This document shows positions 16,906 through 26,021 of a stretch of DNA of 64,000 nucleotides, piece by piece. Numbering within the stretch: position 1 is the stretch's first letter; the number at the start of each line of letters is the position of its first letter. The position numbers and the translations under genes were made by a program. Under the pieces are notes generated by a model. That model had not been told where the DNA came from, did not search any database, and worked only from the letters and a program-made list of their open reading frames with translations. This stretch comes from Bdellovibrionales bacterium (GTDB lineage: Bacteria > Bdellovibrionota > Bdellovibrionia > Bdellovibrionales > JAMPXM01): contig JADJOF010000002.1 of assembly GCA_016713885.1 (NCBI GenBank), positions 310,001 to 374,000 on the forward strand, read 5' to 3'.

Positions 16906-18285
16906 TTAAAAAATCTTACCTGGATTCATGATCCCATCCGGGTCAAATGCCGTCTTGATGGCTTTCATCAGTGCGACCTCTTCGGCGCTTCGTGTGTACA
17001 GAAGGTCATCCTTCTTGACGAGGCCCACGCCGTGTTCAGCCGAAACCGATCCGCCGAGGTTTTCGATGATCTCAAACAGGATTTTGTTTACGCCTTTGCA
17101 GCGCAAGAGGAATTGCTCTCGATTCAGCGACGCTGGTTTCAAAATATTGATGTGCATATTGCCGTCGCCGATATGCCCGAACCAAACGACCTCAAAGTCG
17201 GCATAGCCGGCCTTGAGTGCGGCGTCGGTTTTCGTGAGAAACTCAGGGACCTTTGAGATCGTTACCGAGATGTCATTCTTGTAGGGAGTGTAAGGGGCGG
17301 TGGCCTCGGAGATATCTTCGCGCAGACGCCAAAACTCGCGGGCCTGAGCGTCACTTTGCGCAATGGAGCCATCCAGTACGAGGCCTTCGTTTACACAGGT
17401 TTCAAAGAGTTCCATGATCTGCGCGTCGTTGCGCTGTTCGGGATTCTCGACTTCAATCAGCACATAATTGGGGGTTGGCGTTGCAAACGGTCGGCTGAGC
17501 GAAGCGTGAGCGAGGACGTGTTTGAGGGCGATGTCAGAGAAAAACTCAAAGGCGGTGATTGGCAGCTGATCACGAAACTTTCGGAACACCTTCATAATAG
17601 CATCGAGTGTCGGAAGTCCAAGAATCATCACTGTTGACGGGACGGGGGGAGAAGTGAGCTTAACGGTCGCCTCAACGACAAAGCCTAAAATGCCTTCGCT
17701 TCCGATGAATAAATGTCTGAAATCAAGGCCGGTCGCATTTTTGACGAGACCGCGGTTGAGTTCGAGAATGTCTCCGTTGCCGGTTACAACTTTAAGTCCG
17801 GCGATCCACTCACGTGTCGAGCCATAGCGAAGAACTTTGACGCCGCCTGCATTCGTGGCAATGTTGCCGCCGATGTGCGCTGAGCCGCGGGCTGCGAAGT
17901 CGACCGGGTAGCAAGCGCCGTTATCGCGAGCGAATTGCTGGAGCTGTTCGGTGACAACTCCGGCTTGAACCTGCACGGTGCGGTCGGTTGGATTGTAGTC
18001 GAGAATCTTATTCATCTTCTCAAAGCTGACAACGACCTCATCGTTGAGAGCGCAGGCTCCGCCGCTGAGACCCGTGCGGCCACCGGAAGGAACGAGCCCG
18101 ATGTGGTTGGTTCGAGCCCAGCGTACAAGTTTTTGCACGTCATCGATGCTTTGCGGAAAGACAATGGCGAGCGGGCGGAGCGTGTAGAACTTGGTCCAAT
18201 CGCGACCGTAGTGGGCGAGCGAGTCGCTGTCGGTGAGGAGGCGATCAGAAGGAAAAATGAGCGAGAGTTCTGCAAGTTTGACCAT
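16906..18285 (-). CDS. FAD-linked oxidase, GlcD/D-lactate dehydrogenase-like
   Basis: A 459-residue flavoprotein of the vanillyl-alcohol oxidase superfamily. The FAD-binding half has VPSGGRTGLSGGA and GGNIATNAGGVKVLRYG, the C-terminal half ends with GSVSAEHGVGLVKKD and a FDPDGIMNPGKIF tail, as in glycolate oxidase subunit GlcD and D-2-hydroxyglutarate/D-lactate dehydrogenases. It oxidises a D-2-hydroxy acid and passes electrons to the respiratory chain; the substrate cannot be fixed from sequence. No GlcE/GlcF genes are adjacent, so it is a single-subunit type. Confidence 0.88.
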   Translation of the reverse strand: MVKLAELSLIFPSDRLLTDSDSLAHYGRDWTKFYTLRPLAIVFPQSIDDVQKLVRWARTNHIGLVPSGGRTGLSGGACALNDEVVVSFEKMNKILDYNPTDRTVQVQAGVVTEQLQQFARDNGACYPVDFAARGSAHIGGNIATNAGGVKVLRYGSTREWIAGLKVVTGNGDILELNRGLVKNATGLDFRHLFIGSEGILGFVVEATVKLTSPPVPSTVMILGLPTLDAIMKVFRKFRDQLPITAFEFFSDIALKHVLAHASLSRPFATPTPNYVLIEVENPEQRNDAQIMELFETCVNEGLVLDGSIAQSDAQAREFWRLREDISEATAPYTPYKNDISVTISKVPEFLTKTDAALKAGYADFEVVWFGHIGDGNMHINILKPASLNREQFLLRCKGVNKILFEIIENLGGSVSAEHGVGLVKKDDLLYTRSAEEVALMKAIKTAFDPDGIMNPGKIF

Positions 18286-18335
18286 GCCGCTATACTAGAG
18301 CGACGGTCTGACTGCGATCAACGTCAAAGGTCGGC

Positions 18336-18716
18336 TCAGCGCTTCTTCGTGCCTGAAGTCGTTTCGTGGATCTCGCGAGCGAGTTCAGAGAGATAGAGGA
18401 AGTCAGGATCGTTTTCGAGACTCCACGGAAGTCCTTTGGACCTTGCGTCGTGAATCTTGCGTAGCAGTTTGAGCGCCGTCGGGACGGACTCTTCGGCCGA
18501 AGTGGTTCCGCATTCACACAGACGTTCGGTGATCTCACCGACTTGTGAAATCTCGGGAATGCCGTAGGTTTTACCGGTGCCCTTCAGTTTGTGGAACTCC
18601 GTTTCGACATCGGAATAGCGGCGTTCAGACCACATTTTCTCAATTGTGTCGGCACGCCCAGGTAGGGCTTCGATGTATGTTTTGCGCAATTCGGCAAGGA
18701 CGTCTTGTATGCTCAT
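18336..18716 (-). CDS. HPt (histidine phosphotransfer) domain protein
   Basis: A 126-residue cytoplasmic protein with the HPt motif FHKLKGTGKTYG (His42), an all-helical domain that relays phosphate between receivers. It lies 10 bases downstream of the kinase gene and is the last gene of the phosphorelay operon, so it probably passes phosphate between the kinase and the REC proteins encoded upstream. Confidence 0.88.
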   Translation of the reverse strand: MSIQDVLAELRKTYIEALPGRADTIEKMWSERRYSDVETEFHKLKGTGKTYGIPEISQVGEITERLCECGTTSAEESVPTALKLLRKIHDARSKGLPWSLENDPDFLYLSELAREIHETTSGTKKR

Positions 18717-18726
18717 GATGTCGTTC

Positions 18727-20063
18727 TCAAGCTGCTCTCTTTTCGGCTAGAGCTTTCTCTCTCCACTGAGGAAGTGTGAACCAGAATGTCGAACCTTTTC
18801 CGATTTCGCTGTCGACGCCGATCGAGCCGCCGTGCTCGCTGACAAGAGCTTTTGCGATCGCAAGGCCAAGACCTGTGCCTTTGACTATTGGATTGGAAGC
18901 GCTGGCTCCTTGGCGGAACTTTTCAAATATAAGATCACGGTCATCTTGGGCGATACCGGGGCCTTGGTCAGTTACGCTGATGACGAGATCGCCCGATGTC
19001 GATCGACTGACGGTCACCCGAACGACCCCTCCCTGAGGGCTAAACTTGACCGCGTTGGAAACCAAGTTGGTGATGACCTGCTGGAGACGATCGCGGTCAA
19101 TGTTAACCTCGATCGCAGGGAGAGACATCTGCTCGAGTCGGACGTTGGCTTTCATGGCGAGGCCAGTGAGGCCGTCGAGTGTTTTGCCGCAGAATTCGTC
19201 CCAGCTTTCCCAGCGCAGGCTGAGCGGGAGATTTCAGATTCGATTTTGGCGAGATCGAGAAGATCGTTGATGAGACGAATGAGACGATCGGTTTCGCCTT
19301 CCGCAATCTTAATCAACCGAAGTGCGTTCACGTCGAGAGGGCCAACGACACCAGATGTGAGCAGTGAAAGAGAGCCCTTGATCGAAGTCATTGGTGTGCG
19401 GAGTTCGTGACTGGCGATAGAGAGGAATTCGCTCTTTGCCTGATCGAGTCGTTTGAGGTCATCCATGGTGTTGATGACTTTTTGTGCGAGAGCGTTGAAG
19501 GTGCGTTGTAGATCGCCGAGTTCATTTGAGTCCGGTTGTGAGAACTGAAATGAGTATCGATCGACAAGAAAGTCCATCATTCGGCGCGAGAGGCGACCAA
19601 CGGTCGTGAAGATCGAGGTGTGGACAGTCAAAAGGAGCCAGAATAGTCCGATGGCGAGCGAGCCCCAAGAGAGTAAAATGAGTTTTTCGAAGCGACTTTC
19701 GATCTCGTTTTTTCGGCCGCGGTTGTTGAGAAAATATTCGGACTCAACTTTCAGTGCTTTGCGAATGCTGCGTCGAAGATCAACAGGTGAGCGAGCAGCA
19801 TAAGAGCGGACGGCGTCGGCAAAGGCCTTTTTTCTCTCTGATTCAAGAATCCGATCGCGTTCAACTTGGAGGCGACGAAAGGTTTCATCGTGGTACGGTA
19901 GCTCCTCGATCATCAGCAGGATTGAACGAGTCTCCATCGCTTCATTCATGGCGCGTTCGAACTGGTCGAGCTCGCGACGGGCATCGTAGGCCTGATAGCC
20001 GGCGAATCCGGATCCACCGATGATCAATGCCGTTAGAATGTTGAGCTGGGTTCTGATTTTCAC
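18727..20063 (-). CDS. membrane sensor histidine kinase (frameshifted in this sequence)
   Basis: Residues about 9-25 and 128-150 are membrane segments around a 100-residue periplasmic sensor with no recognised fold, followed by a HAMP-like linker, a DHp domain (SIASHELRTPMTSIKG) and an ATPase domain with N box (ITNLVSNAVKFSP), G1 (VTDQGPGIAQDD), F box (FEKFRQG) and G2 (KGTGLGLAIA). The frame breaks near 19235: upstream runs KIESEISR, but the other frame reads NLPLSLRWESWDEF, as expected after KIESG. One extra base restores a 445-residue kinase. Its start overlaps the REC gene stop (ATGA, 20060-20063). Confidence 0.88.
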
Positions 20064-20473
20064 CGATTCAGATTTCCTTGCGGGGCTGAAGCCGGAGGAT
20101 TGGCCAGAATATCGTCGATGCGCGTGCAGATCTCGGTTGGCTCGAAGGGCTTGGGAATAAAGCCCGTTCCGACTGAAAGAAACGAAGCGACGTCGCGATC
20201 ATCAATCTTTGCGCTAAGAAAAATAATAGGTGTCGTGACGATTCCGGCTGCGCGAATTTCTTGGGCTGCCTGGAGACCTGACTTGAGTGGCATCATGCCG
20301 TCGAGAATAATCAAATCGTACGACCGGCGTGTTGCGAAGTCGACAGCCTCGGCGCCGTCGGCCGCGAGTTCAACCGTGTGGCCGCCGATTTTCTCAAGGC
20401 ACATGCGCGTGACGATTGAAACGGCTGGATCATCTTCGGCGAGTAGAATATGCACGTTGCTTCTCCGGTTCAT
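20060..20473 (-). CDS. single-domain response regulator
   Basis: A 137-residue receiver protein starting at ATG 20473, two bases after the upstream stop. It has HILLAEDDPAVS, the phospho-acceptor Asp in LIILDGMMP, Thr/Ser in PIIFLSAK and Lys in FIPKPFEP. No output domain. Overlaps the kinase start by four bases. Confidence 0.9.
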   Translation of the reverse strand: MNRRSNVHILLAEDDPAVSIVTRMCLEKIGGHTVELAADGAEAVDFATRRSYDLIILDGMMPLKSGLQAAQEIRAAGIVTTPIIFLSAKIDDRDVASFLSVGTGFIPKPFEPTEICTRIDDILANPPASAPQGNLNR

Positions 20474-20475
20474 GT

Positions 20476-21174
20476 TCACGCGAATTTCTTGCGCGTTAAG
20501 CCGTTCTGTAAATATGTTCGAATTTTTCCAACCGAGCGCTCGTCGAGGGACTGAAACGATGTTCGGATATGCCATGAGCCAGCCATGGTGCCGGCCGACG
20601 ATGTTTGCACACGCAGCACGGGTGTGATGATGCCGATCTCGTCGAATAGGGGAGAGCTGATTTTAAGTCGCGTGCCTTCATTTAGGCGATGCTCAGAGTC
20701 GAGCACGACTCCGGTTTCGGTCATGGCGACGATTTTAAGTGAAAGGATGAGGGTCGCATCGAAATCGACGGGAAGTTCACCAAAGCGAGCCGCGAGTTGA
20801 GCGGCTTGCGAACGCGCGAGGAGATCGCGGACTTTTGTTTGTAAAAGTGTGGGATTGATTGGCTTAACGATGTAGTCCTGTGCACCGACCAGGACAGCTC
20901 GCTCAACATCCTTGCGAGTTTTGCGTGCTGTGAGCATGGCGATTGGAATGAAGTCATAGGTTGGGATCGCACGAATGGTACGAATAAGATCGTAGCCAGA
21001 AAACGGCGGCATATTCGCGTCGGTGATGATGAGATCAAAGTGTTCGCGTTTGGCGCGATCGATCGCATCTGTTGAGTTATCGAAGCACACGACCTGATGG
21101 CCTTCGAGCTCCATCAGGGCCTGCACCATGATTAGAATGTCCTGATCATCGTCGGCGACGAGTATTTTTGCCAT
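20476..21174 (-). CDS. response regulator with PilZ-like C-terminal domain
   Basis: A 232-residue protein, first gene of the phosphorelay operon. Receiver with KILVADDDQD, Asp in LIITDANMP, Thr in IAMLTARK and Lys in YIVKPINP. Residues about 140-225 look like a PilZ domain (SLKIVAMTETGVVLDSEHRLNEGTRLKIS), a fold that in most proteins binds cyclic di-GMP; the RxxxR start of the canonical c-di-GMP motif is not clear, so binding is uncertain. It might control motility or surface behaviour. Confidence 0.8.
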   Translation of the reverse strand: MAKILVADDDQDILIMVQALMELEGHQVVCFDNSTDAIDRAKREHFDLIITDANMPPFSGYDLIRTIRAIPTYDFIPIAMLTARKTRKDVERAVLVGAQDYIVKPINPTLLQTKVRDLLARSQAAQLAARFGELPVDFDATLILSLKIVAMTETGVVLDSEHRLNEGTRLKISSPLFDEIGIITPVLRVQTSSAGTMAGSWHIRTSFQSLDERSVGKIRTYLQNGLTRKKFA

Positions 21175-21271
21175 AAACCCTCAACACTTTTTCGGATTCT
21201 CGCGTGCTGGGCATGAGGCGGGAGAGGTCCGGGATGTGTTAAAAGTTCTTGTTGCTGGTCGTTGGGCTGGA

Positions 21272-21487
21272 CTATCGGCGAGATGATGGTGCGATGCGTT
21301 TTCTGCTGTCGTCGACTTTGCGAATACCAAGAGTCCACAGCAGCGGACAAAACCGCCACGCGCCCGTCGCCATGATCACAAGACCGATCCAAGTCCACGT
21401 CGGCCCCTGGCCAATCGCCCAGGCCACAAGGATGCCCCCGAAAATCAAACGGCCGATGCGACCTATGCGAGAGACATTGCAAACCAC
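21272..21487 (-). CDS. DUF2892 small membrane protein
   Basis: A 71-residue inner-membrane protein with the family pattern: CNVSRIGRIGRLIFGG near the start, two membrane helices (about 14-30 and 33-52), and FCPLLWTLGI near the end. DUF2892 proteins often accompany rhodanese or sulfur-transfer genes; none is next to it. The longer minus-strand frame 21132-21545 that overlaps it is not a real gene. Confidence 0.85.
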   Translation of the reverse strand: MVCNVSRIGRIGRLIFGGILVAWAIGQGPTWTWIGLVIMATGAWRFCPLLWTLGIRKVDDSRKRIAPSSRR

Positions 21488-21511
21488 GCGCGACCTCCGG
21501 AAGATGGCTAG

Positions 21512-22516
21512 ATGGATAATTCCTCCGAAACACCACCGCCGTCAATCGCTACTCCGTTTACTGAGCTCATGAACGTGAAGTTTCCCATCATCGGGGCGCC
21601 GATGTTCTTGGTCAGTAACGTGGATATGGTCGTTGCCATTTCAGAAGCCGGCGGGCTTGGTACTTTTCCCGCGCTCAATTATCGCCCGATCAAAGCGTAT
21701 CGCGACGCACTGAAAGAGATGAAGGCGAAGACGAAGCGGCCAATTGGCGTGAATGTCATCGTCAATCGTTCAAACACGCGCCAGGCCGATGATTTGAAGT
21801 ACGCGCTCGATAGTGGTGTTGAGCTTTTTATCACGTCTCTTGGGAGTCCGGCTGGGGTCATCAAGGCTGCACACGCCAATGGGGCAAAAGTATTTTGCGA
21901 TGTTGTGAATCTTGAGCATGCAAAGAAGGTCGCCGATCTTGGGGCCGATGGGTTGATTGCGGTTGGCGCTGGTGCCGGTGGGCATGCGGGACCACTGTCG
22001 CCGCTGGTGCTTGTGCCATGGCTTGTTTGCGAGGTGAAGCTTCCGGTGATGTTGGCAGGCGGTGTTGCACACGGCTCACAGCTTGCGGCAGCGCTAGCGC
22101 TCGGCGCGGCCGGCGTTCACGTCGGCACACGTTTCATCGCGAGTCGTGAGGCGAAAATCGATCAGGCCTACAAGCAGGCGGTGATTGATTCTTCACCAGA
22201 AGACATCGTCATGACCACCCGGATTTCGGGAACACCGGCAGCCGTAATCAAAACGCCTTACATTGAAAAGCTGGGTACAGAATTGCCGCTCGCTCTCAAA
22301 ATCTTGTACGACAATCCGCGGACCAGAAAGTATGCGGGAATGCTGATTCATTACCTCGGGATGAAGTCGCTTGAGGATGCCGCGACAAAGGCATCGTGGA
22401 AAACGGTTTGGAGTGCCGGACAATCGGTAGGCTTGATTGATTCAGAGGAAAGCTGCCGAGATATCATCGAGAATCTCGCTCGCGAGTATCGCGAAGCCGT
22501 GTCGAGATTGCCGTAG
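21512..22516 (+). CDS. nitronate monooxygenase / 2-nitropropane dioxygenase-family protein
   Basis: A 334-residue FMN-dependent TIM-barrel enzyme. It has PIIGAPMFLVSNVDMVVAIS at the N-terminus, the FMN phosphate region (VMLAGGVAHGSQLAAALALGAAGVHVGTRF) and VGAGAGGHAG, as in nitronate monooxygenases that detoxify alkyl nitronates. Some relatives are enoyl-ACP reductases (FabK), but the family motifs here fit the NMO group. Alternative start at ATG 21587 would drop a tail of 25 residues. Confidence 0.88.
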   Translation: MDNSSETPPPSIATPFTELMNVKFPIIGAPMFLVSNVDMVVAISEAGGLGTFPALNYRPIKAYRDALKEMKAKTKRPIGVNVIVNRSNTRQADDLKYALDSGVELFITSLGSPAGVIKAAHANGAKVFCDVVNLEHAKKVADLGADGLIAVGAGAGGHAGPLSPLVLVPWLVCEVKLPVMLAGGVAHGSQLAAALALGAAGVHVGTRFIASREAKIDQAYKQAVIDSSPEDIVMTTRISGTPAAVIKTPYIEKLGTELPLALKILYDNPRTRKYAGMLIHYLGMKSLEDAATKASWKTVWSAGQSVGLIDSEESCRDIIENLAREYREAVSRLP

Positions 22517-22551
22517 CGGCTGCGGGCCGCGAGTTCTTTAACATTGATGCA

Positions 22552-22570
22552 CCACCGCTTCCGGCGCCGG
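22552..22570. repeat. left half of REP-like palindrome split by insertion sequence
   Basis: Bases 22552-22560 (CCACCGCTT) and the core CCGGCGCCGG (22561-22570) form the left arm of a palindrome. With the inserted element and one copy of the duplicated core removed, it joins 25205-25213 to give a perfect 28-nt hairpin-forming sequence. A relative is at 58761. Confidence 0.85.
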
Positions 22571-22611
22571 CAGGGCTTACGCATCTAATTCCTCAATGAT
22601 TTTACATTTCT

Positions 22612-23875
22612 CACTGCTGACCGGTTTATTTCTTAAGAAATCATAACGCGAGATCCTCGCCGGCAGCGGCGCTCCAGCGGCAGCCGTCCGGAGGCCCGCA
22701 TCCCTGAAGGACTTTTCGCGCGAACGCGGTTCGCATCTCGCGCAGAAGTTCCCACAAAGTTCCTTTAAACTTCGAAATGATCTTTTTCAGCTGCAAAAGA
22801 AGTTGAACAAGAACTGCGATCGCAAGTTGAGTATGGATCGCGTTCGGAGTTTTTAGCGGCAGCCGACGAATATCGAGATGTCCTTTCATCCAACGGAACA
22901 AAAGTTCGACTGCCCACCGACGTTTGTAAATGTTCGCGATCATTTTAGCGCTGGCTTTCTGATCCGACGTCACAAAATGGAAGACTTTCTGAGTCAGCTT
23001 GTCGCGGTAAATAATGTGACGAAGTTTTCTCGCCGAGAACTTTGCCGCGGGTGCGGTCGAAATATATTCTTCGTCGTACAGAACCCCGGATTTTTCTTTT
23101 TTGCCCGCGCAAAACCTTTCGTTCAAGATCTCGATTCGTCTTTGATGTCTTCAGCCGCGTCGTGAAGTCAGATCCATTGGCGACGATTTTCTGCCAAAAG
23201 CCAAAGTCGTTGTATGCACGATCAAAACGTACATTTTCATAGGTAAAATGCGAAGTTGGAAGCTGACCGGGGAGTCGCCAGATCGGCACGGCGTAATCTT
23301 GAAATCATCAATCCATTCGCCGTCGACATTCCAAACGACGTGAATTTTTGCCGCTGCTTTGTGACCGATGGTATACTTCTGTTTCCATCCCGGTTCGCCA
23401 AAAAGACTTCCGTGGACTCGAACTTCGGAAGAGTCGATGGCCAGAATTTCACGAATTGCTTTTTTGAGTTTTCGACTTTCTGTTCGACCGCGAATCTCGA
23501 GGAGAATAAGATCGCAGAGTTCTTGAAAAAACCGAAGTGCCGATCTCTCAGCGCGTCGCCGAAAGTTGAGTCAGGAATTTTCAGTGCGGCTTCGACTTCT
23601 CGAAACGATCCAAGTCGCATCACGAAACACGACAAAAGAGCTTGCGTCATTTCCCAGGTCGAAAAAGTTCTTACACCGCGATCGATTTTCCATTTTTGAA
23701 CGAGTGGATCGAATTTTTTCGATCAATCAGTTGAAAGAGCGACCGCTCTTTGCAATCCTGCTTCACAGTTGCCGCCTTTCCTTGGCGTTGATCTTTCTTC
23801 GCAAAAAAATCAAACCAACCTTGCGGAAAGCTGGCAACTATTTGTTTTGTTTAATGAATCAGCCGGTCAGCAGTG
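22612..23875. mobile_element. IS4-family insertion sequence, inserted in the ISAs1-type element
   Basis: Ends are 13-bp inverted repeats CACTGCTGACCGG (22612-22624) and CCGGTCAGCAGTG (23863-23875), flanked by a 9-bp direct duplication TACATTTCT at 22603-22611 and 23876-23884. Length 1,264 bp. It carries a broken minus-strand transposase. It lies between the ISAs1-type left end and its transposase, so it separates that gene from its natural upstream region. Confidence 0.92.
22641..23850 (-). pseudogene. IS4-family transposase, broken into several frames
   Basis: The minus strand encodes, in order and in different frames, an N-terminal piece (IVASFPQGWFDFFAKK near 23840), a middle piece (VEAALKIPDSTFGDALRD, then DRAYNDFGFWQKI), and a C-terminal piece with YKRRWAVELLFRWMK, the IS4 Y-x2-R-x3-E-x6-K signature containing the catalytic Glu. 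The pieces are linked by at least two frame changes (near 23240-23290 and 23050-23120). Intact IS4 transposases are single frames of about 380-400 residues. It may be dead, or the indels may be sequence errors as elsewhere in this window. Confidence 0.8.
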
Positions 23876-23949
23876 TACATTTCTAGAGTTTCTGTGGAAG
23901 CTGATTTGGGGTTTTTCACTTCAAATCACGAATTGGGAGCCGCAGGGAC

Positions 23950-25173
23950 GTGGCAAGAGTTGTCGAAGAAAATGAGGTCGCGAGTTTAGTTTATTATTTT
24001 TCACAAATTCCAGACCCTCGTATTGAGAGCAGATGTGAGCATCTGTTGATCGATGTTTTGGTGATTACGATTTGCGCCGTTCTTTGCGGTGCGCAGAGCT
24101 GCACGGACTTTGAAGACTTCGGTCACTCAAAAGAGTCGTGGCTTCGGCGCAATTTGGAACTTCCGAATGGAATTCCAAGTCACGATACATTTCGGCGTGT
24201 GCTTTCGATCATTGATCCGATTGAAGTTGAGAAGACTTTCCAGGCTTGGGTACAAGCGGTTTTAGGCGAGAGAAAAATCAAAACTCTCAGCATAGATGGA
24301 AAGGCCATCGGCGGCGCCACTCACGGAGGTGTGGGAGGGCGCTCATTTCTTCACTTGGTTAATATCTACTCGCAAGAGCATTCGCTATGCCTTGGGCAAA
24401 TTGAGTCCAATGGTTCGGGCGGCGAAACGACGGCAGCGCTTGAGCTGATCGATCAGCTTGATATTAAGGACACGCTTGTTTCCGCGGATGCACGATTTGC
24501 GGTTAGAAAGGTGGTTGAGAAGATTCGGTCAAAAAAGGGTCATTACTTGGTTGCGCTGAAGGACAATAATAAATTCTATCGGGACCAGGTGATCGATGAG
24601 TTTGAAAAGGCAAAGTCTCTCGACAGCGCAAAGGCGAAAGAGATGGGTCACGGGCGCGCAGAGGAGAGAAAAGTGAGCATTCTCAAAGCCAATGAGAAGG
24701 CCCTTGATGAAAAGTTTTTTACTCAGTGGCCGGACTTAAAAACATTGATCCGCATTGAGCGGACGCGCGTGTTTGAGGAGAAGCGTCCATTCGTCCAAGT
24801 GAGGAACGAGAAAACTGGTGAGCTCAAGCACGTGAAAACCGGCACTCAAAGCAGCAAGACCAAGCTCATGCGTGAGACGCAAGAGACGTCGTACTACTTA
24901 AGCAGCAAGAAAATGTCGGCCAAAGAAGCGATGAAGGAAGTCAGAAAGCACTGGGGTATCGAGAACGGACTTCACTGGGTTTTGGACGTCGCTTTTGCTG
25001 AAGACGATTGGCTTGCGAGAGCCAAAAGACTCTCGCGAAACCTCGCTGCACTTCGTCGAATCGGACTCAATTTAATTCGCTCGAATGCCTCTCTTCCAAA
25101 GAAAAGCATCAGACGTCACATGAAAACAGCTGGTTGGAACGACGATATCCTCGAAAGCCTGGTGTTTGGCTAA
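23950..25173 (+). CDS. ISAs1-family transposase
   Basis: A 407-residue DDE transposase that starts with GTG at 23950. It has the ISAs1 landmarks IPSHDTFRRVLS, KTLSIDGKAIGG (first Asp), VSADARFA (second Asp), HYLVALKDNN and WGIENGLHWVLDVAF (Glu), and no frame break. It is the only complete reading frame in the nested IS pair; the inverted right end of the element begins nine bases after its stop. Confidence 0.93.
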   Translation: MARVVEENEVASLVYYFSQIPDPRIESRCEHLLIDVLVITICAVLCGAQSCTDFEDFGHSKESWLRRNLELPNGIPSHDTFRRVLSIIDPIEVEKTFQAWVQAVLGERKIKTLSIDGKAIGGATHGGVGGRSFLHLVNIYSQEHSLCLGQIESNGSGGETTAALELIDQLDIKDTLVSADARFAVRKVVEKIRSKKGHYLVALKDNNKFYRDQVIDEFEKAKSLDSAKAKEMGHGRAEERKVSILKANEKALDEKFFTQWPDLKTLIRIERTRVFEEKRPFVQVRNEKTGELKHVKTGTQSSKTKLMRETQETSYYLSSKKMSAKEAMKEVRKHWGIENGLHWVLDVAFAEDDWLARAKRLSRNLAALRRIGLNLIRSNASLPKKSIRRHMKTAGWNDDILESLVFG

Positions 25174-25302
25174 ACTTTTGGTGCGTAAGCCCTGCCGGCG
25201 CCGGAAGCGGTGGGGTGTCGAAGCTCTGGGCGAATCGAAACTAGAGTGGACCGGGTTTTGAAAGTCTTTCTCGCGTTCGACGGATTTCAGGTCAGGTGAG
25301 AA

Positions 25303-25950
25303 ATGAATCGGTTCCTAGGCTCCATTTTGATTTTGGCAGGTGCCATTTTGTGGCACCCGTGCGCTTTTTCGCGTGATATTGAGGGCGATCGCCAACGGGC
25401 AGAGGCCCTGGTGGAACGTCTCTACCGACAGTCGGCCGAAGTTGGTGGTCTTGAGTTGGCATCGCGTGAGTTGAAAGAGAATAAGCTCGCGCGACAGTTC
25501 GTTGTTCGCAATGCGATCGCGGCGCAGCGTTTGAATCTGGTTGCAACGAAGGCGTGGCTTGAGTCGAGCGGCATCGAGGGTTTGCATCTTTCTCCTGGCG
25601 CTCGCTCGTCGGTGACAACCGCAGTTCAGCTGAGCTCTCCAGTTTCAGTTTTTGAGCGCGAAGCTGGCGCCCTGGTGCCAGAAGCGCTTCAAGTCGCTGG
25701 CGCCGCTGAGCGTGCGCGTTTAGAACTTGAACTGAGCGACGCACTTCGTGAGATGGAGCCGATCAACGAAGAGATTCGTCAGCTGACACGCAAACGTTTA
25801 CTTGATCGCGGCGTCGATACGCCGATTGAGCGCTTCGCGGGAGACACGCGCTACGCTTCGTTCCGTCGTGCGCTTCAATTTCGCCTCGGCTTTTCTGGCG
25901 TGGCTTTGGCCGGCGGACGCAGTTGCGAGGCTCTGTTTAAAGCACTCTGA
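25303..25950 (+). CDS. uncharacterised exported protein
   Basis: A 215-residue protein with an N-terminal signal (LGSILILAGAILWHPCAF, cleavage near FSR). The rest is helical and charged with Ala/Glu/Leu-rich heptads, and includes no catalytic motif I can name. Start ATG 25303 sits behind a GTGAG sequence. It is followed by the exported metallopeptidase-like gene. Confidence 0.6.
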   Translation: MNRFLGSILILAGAILWHPCAFSRDIEGDRQRAEALVERLYRQSAEVGGLELASRELKENKLARQFVVRNAIAAQRLNLVATKAWLESSGIEGLHLSPGARSSVTTAVQLSSPVSVFEREAGALVPEALQVAGAAERARLELELSDALREMEPINEEIRQLTRKRLLDRGVDTPIERFAGDTRYASFRRALQFRLGFSGVALAGGRSCEALFKAL

Positions 25951-26021
25951 TCGGCACGGGTCTCGGCCGAGCGGCCATTTTCTGAGAGACAACGCTGCTG
26001 CGTTCGGCCTAATTTTGAGTC

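Larger units (their letters stand above)
22571..25194. mobile_element. ISAs1-family insertion sequence interrupted by an IS4-type element
   Basis: Ends are a 13-bp inverted repeat CAGGGCTTACGCA (22571-22583) and its complement (25182-25194), flanked by identical 10-bp duplications CCGGCGCCGG at 22561-22570 and 25195-25204. Minus the inner element and its duplication (1,273 bp) the element is 1,351 bp, a usual ISAs1 length. It carries one intact transposase gene (23950-25173). Insertion was into a REP-like palindrome. Confidence 0.9.

Noticed and set aside
21132..21545. Minus-strand ORF across the DUF2892 gene
   Set aside because: The shorter frame at 21272-21487 has DUF2892 motifs and membrane segments; the longer one has low-complexity sequence.
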